Both the position numbers and the translations under genes were made by a program. Below the pieces are notes generated by a model that was not told the origin of the DNA, searched no databases, and worked only from the letters and a program-made list of their open reading frames with translations. A DNA stretch of 64,000 bases from Myroides sp. 1354. GTDB taxonomy: Bacteria; Bacteroidota; Bacteroidia; Flavobacteriales; Flavobacteriaceae. The stretch covers positions 1 through 64,000 of the forward strand of contig NZ_JACAGN010000010.1 of the NCBI RefSeq assembly GCF_030324495.1, in the 5' to 3' direction. Of the stretch, positions 61,651 through 64,000 are shown piece after piece; positions within the stretch are counted from its first letter, which is position 1; every line of letters starts with the position of its first letter.

Positions 61651-62415
61651 ATGGGGAAAATTATAGCTGTAGCAAATCAGAAGGGGGGAGTAGGTAAAAC
61701 TACGACTTCTGTTAATTTAGCTGCTTCATTAGGAGCACTAGAAAAAAAGGTATTGTTAATTGATGCCGATCCTCAGGCGAATGCTACTTCTGGTTTAGGA
61801 GTAGATGTAGAAGCTGTTGAAATAGGAACCTATGAAGTTCTAGAACACAGTTGTACTCCTGCTGAAGCTGTAGTTGATTGCACAGCCCCCAATGTATATT
61901 TAATTCCAGCTCATATTGATTTAGTTGCGATTGAAATCGAACTAGTTGATAAGAAAAATAGGGAATATATGCTAAAAGAAGCTTTACAGTCAATTAAAGA
62001 TAAATATGATTACATCATTATTGATTGTGCGCCTTCTTTGGGATTATTGACATTAAATGCATTAACTGCGGCTGATTCAGTGATTATTCCAATTCAGTGT
62101 GAATACTTCGCCTTAGAAGGATTAGGGAAATTGTTGAATACAATTAAAAGTGTGCAACGCATTCACAATCCTAAACTAGATATTGAAGGACTATTATTGA
62201 CGATGTATGATTCGCGTCTGCGTTTGTCCAATCAAGTAGTAGAGGAAGTGCAAAAACACTTCAATGACATGGTTTTTGACACCATTATTCAACGTAATGT
62301 GAAATTAAGTGAAGCACCGAGTTTTGGTGAAAGTATTATAAATTACGATGCAACAAGTAAAGGTGCTACAAATTATATTAATTTAGCGGAGGAAATAGTA
62401 AAAAAGAATCACTAA
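61651..62415 (+). CDS. parA: ParA-family chromosome partitioning ATPase
   Basis: A 254-residue Walker-type ATPase. The ATG at 61651 gives the standard N-terminus MGKIIAVANQKGGVGKTT with deviant Walker A; IDADPQANATSGLG and IIDCAPSLGLLTLNAL are Walker A' and B. ParA moves the replicated origin region through ParB-parS complexes. First gene of a parA-parB operon. The upstream open frame begins with TTG and is rejected. Confidence 0.97.
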   Translation: MGKIIAVANQKGGVGKTTTSVNLAASLGALEKKVLLIDADPQANATSGLGVDVEAVEIGTYEVLEHSCTPAEAVVDCTAPNVYLIPAHIDLVAIEIELVDKKNREYMLKEALQSIKDKYDYIIIDCAPSLGLLTLNALTAADSVIIPIQCEYFALEGLGKLLNTIKSVQRIHNPKLDIEGLLLTMYDSRLRLSNQVVEEVQKHFNDMVFDTIIQRNVKLSEAPSFGESIINYDATSKGATNYINLAEEIVKKNH

Positions 62416-62439
62416 AAAATAGGAGAGGAAAGATAAACT

Positions 62440-63342
62440 ATGGCAAAAGCAATAAAAAAACAAGCTTTAGGAAGAGGATTGTCAGCGCTATTAAAGGATC
62501 CTGATAACGATATTAAATCGATTGATGATACCAATGCAGACAAAGTTGTAGGGAATATCATTGAATTGGATTTAGAAGCAATTGAGATTAATCCATTTCA
62601 GCCTCGTACCAATTTTAATGAAGAATCCCTTCAAGAATTAGCGAGTAGTATTCGCGAGTTAGGGGTGATTCAACCGATTACGGTTCGAAAAATTGACTTT
62701 AATAAATATCAGTTAATTTCAGGGGAAAGAAGGTTAAGAGCTTCTAAAATTGCTGGCTTATCCACGATTCCTGCTTATATTCGCATCGCAAACGACAATG
62801 ATTCGCTTGTTATGGCTTTGGTTGAAAATATCCAACGCCACGATTTAGATCCAATCGAGATTGCTATGTCTTATCAACGTTTGATGGAGGAAATTAGCTT
62901 GACACAGGAGCAAGTAAGTGATCGTGTAGGTAAAAAGAGATCTACTATTGCTAACTATTTGCGTTTGTTGAGGTTAGATCCAATCATTCAAACAGGGATT
63001 CGAGATGGTTTTATTACGATGGGACACGGAAGAGCCATCATTACCATTGAGGACTTAGACGTACAAACGGATATTTACCATAAAATTATAGCCGAAAATT
63101 TATCTGTTCGCGAAACGGAAGCCTTAGTTAAAAATTATCAAGAGGGGGATAAGGAACAAGCCAAGGTAAAAGCTCAACCTAAACCTCAACCTGTTGTACC
63201 AGAAACGTATAGACAGTCATTTGGCAAGTTCTTTGGTGCAAAAGTCGATATTAAGGCAAGCCATAGCGGAAAAGGAAAAATTACGATTCCTTTTTACTCA
63301 GAAGAAGATTTAGAGCGTATTATCAAACTTTTAGACAAGTAG
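62440..63342 (+). CDS. parB: ParB-family chromosome partitioning protein
   Basis: A 300-residue ParB: N-terminal KQALGRGLSALL, CTP-binding/ParB core with INPFQPRTNF and SGERRLRASKIAGL, arginine-patch helix VENIQRHDLDPIEIA and the HTH (VSDRVGKKRSTIANYLRLL), then a linker (QPKPQPVV) and a C-terminal dimerisation domain. It loads at parS and spreads as a CTP-dependent clamp. It follows parA by 24 bp. No parS site was noticed in this window. Confidence 0.97.
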   Translation: MAKAIKKQALGRGLSALLKDPDNDIKSIDDTNADKVVGNIIELDLEAIEINPFQPRTNFNEESLQELASSIRELGVIQPITVRKIDFNKYQLISGERRLRASKIAGLSTIPAYIRIANDNDSLVMALVENIQRHDLDPIEIAMSYQRLMEEISLTQEQVSDRVGKKRSTIANYLRLLRLDPIIQTGIRDGFITMGHGRAIITIEDLDVQTDIYHKIIAENLSVRETEALVKNYQEGDKEQAKVKAQPKPQPVVPETYRQSFGKFFGAKVDIKASHSGKGKITIPFYSEEDLERIIKLLDK

Positions 63343-63935
63343 TGAGAAGTAAATTTTTATTGATAATGATTTTCAGTATGCTTTTTCAAGTGACAAGTTT
63401 TGCACAAGAAGAAGCAATTGAAAAAGAGAGTAAAAAAGAAAAGAGAAAGAAAGAGGCTGCGTATAAACCTCTTGATCCTGTTGCACCCTCTCGTGCCGCA
63501 TTCTATACTACAATCGTTCCTGGTTTGGGACAGATTTACAACAAGAAATATTGGAAGGTTCCTCTAGTGTATGCGGGAATTGGAATTCCGGTTTACTTTT
63601 GGGCAGATAACCAACGCAATTACGATCGTTATCGCAACGAGTATAAAAATAGATTGCAAGGAAAAGTAGATCAAACCGATGAAACCCTTGCGGGATTAGA
63701 TGATCAGCGTTTACTTGATGGGCAAAATTTCTACCGAAAAAACAGAGATTTATCTGTTGTTATTGCAGTGGGATTCTATGTGTTGAGTATTGTTGATGCT
63801 AACGTAGATGCGCATTTGATGCAATTCAATGTCAATGAAAACTTGACCATTAAACCCGTAATTGAATTTGATCAAAAGGGATTGCTTCAACAGCAACAAT
63901 ACCAATACGCGATTAATGTACAATATCGCTTTTAA
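63342..63935 (+). CDS. DUF5683 domain-containing exported protein
   Basis: A 197-residue protein with signal peptide (about 1-21, TSFAQ), a Lys/Glu-rich spacer and the DUF5683 region: PSRAAFYTTIVPGLGQIYNKKYWKVPLVYAGIG carries a Gly-rich hydrophobic hairpin and AVGFYVLSIVDANVDAHLM a second hydrophobic stretch; the last strand RYAINVQYRF is barrel-like. It starts with GTG overlapping the parB stop. The parB-DUF5683-dapB order is conserved in flavobacteria; the function is unknown. Confidence 0.88.
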   Translation: MRSKFLLIMIFSMLFQVTSFAQEEAIEKESKKEKRKKEAAYKPLDPVAPSRAAFYTTIVPGLGQIYNKKYWKVPLVYAGIGIPVYFWADNQRNYDRYRNEYKNRLQGKVDQTDETLAGLDDQRLLDGQNFYRKNRDLSVVIAVGFYVLSIVDANVDAHLMQFNVNENLTIKPVIEFDQKGLLQQQQYQYAINVQYRF

Positions 63936-63949
63936 TCCGTACAAAACTT

Positions 63950-64000
63950 ATGAATATTGCATTACTAGGCTATGGTAAAATGGGTAAAATCATCGAGCGC
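63950..64000 (+). CDS. dapB: 4-hydroxy-tetrahydrodipicolinate reductase (partial, cut by window end)
   Basis: Only the first 17 codons are present: MNIALLGYGKMGKIIER, the nucleotide-binding Gly motif (GYGKMG) of DapB. The complete enzyme reduces the dihydrodipicolinate intermediate in lysine and diaminopimelate synthesis. The identification rests on this short motif plus the conserved parAB-DUF5683-dapB order. Confidence 0.8.
   Translation, partial: MNIALLGYGKMGKIIER

Overview
The window is a chromosomal segment of an AT-rich Gram-negative Bacteroidota of the family Flavobacteriaceae. The evidence is a SusC/SusD pair, a type IX secretion PorQ, promoters of the form TTG-N17-19-TAnnTTTG without clear Shine-Dalgarno sequences, and flavobacterial gene orders (rsfS-ftsH-LUD-cdsA-psd-acbp, parA-parB-DUF5683-dapB, porQ-cmk). 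Myroides or a close relative is my best guess, from general resemblance only. There are no rRNA, tRNA or CRISPR loci, no complete insertion sequence and no prophage.

Layout. 1-5000: a heptamer/14-bp satellite, a MarR regulator, a lemA-htpX pair, and an arsenic operon (arsR, a Cys-tailed DUF6428 protein, an arsenate-reductase-like phosphatase, acr3) with two identical 16-bp palindromic operators. 5000-6100: about 1.1 kb of structured repeats. 6100-10300: a membrane protein, then an AT-rich two-gene module made of a NUDIX hydrolase and a PLD-nuclease/SF2-helicase/DUF3427 protein, the best candidate for a defence or DNA-repair system. 10300-24000: lipoproteins, a cytochrome c, a two-component system followed by SusC/SusD, a VOC protein, a 51-aa membrane protein, a DUF4252 pair, a MITE-like element, a surface beta-propeller lipoprotein and a Kdo-kinase-like protein. 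24000-32100: an ABC importer (binding protein and permease) without its ATPase, then tgt, lptG-like, EamA, accA and dnaB. 32500-40300: a minus-strand envelope and proteostasis cluster (rsfS, ftsH, LUD, cdsA, psd, acbp, SOD-like lipoprotein), divergent birA, then msrB and a hydrolase. 40300-42000: a repeat field enclosing a four-helix-bundle gene. 42000-48000: M48 lipoprotein, UMF1 transporter, surface lipoprotein, lon. 48000-49000: minisatellites. 49000-64000: porQ, cmk, nucleoside permease, CPBP protease, fumC, a phytate/phosphate operon (TonB receptor, acid phosphatase, beta-propeller phytase), an SDR, then parA, parB, DUF5683 and the start of dapB.

Most coding regions are ordinary flavobacterial housekeeping or envelope genes. 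What stands out is the amount and variety of intergenic repeats (7-, 14-, 17-, 24-, 41-, 51-, roughly 130- and 343-bp units, some shared between distant loci) and the NUDIX/PLD-helicase module. Starts were moved downstream from the longest open frame wherever a signal peptide, a conserved N-terminus or a promoter indicated it.
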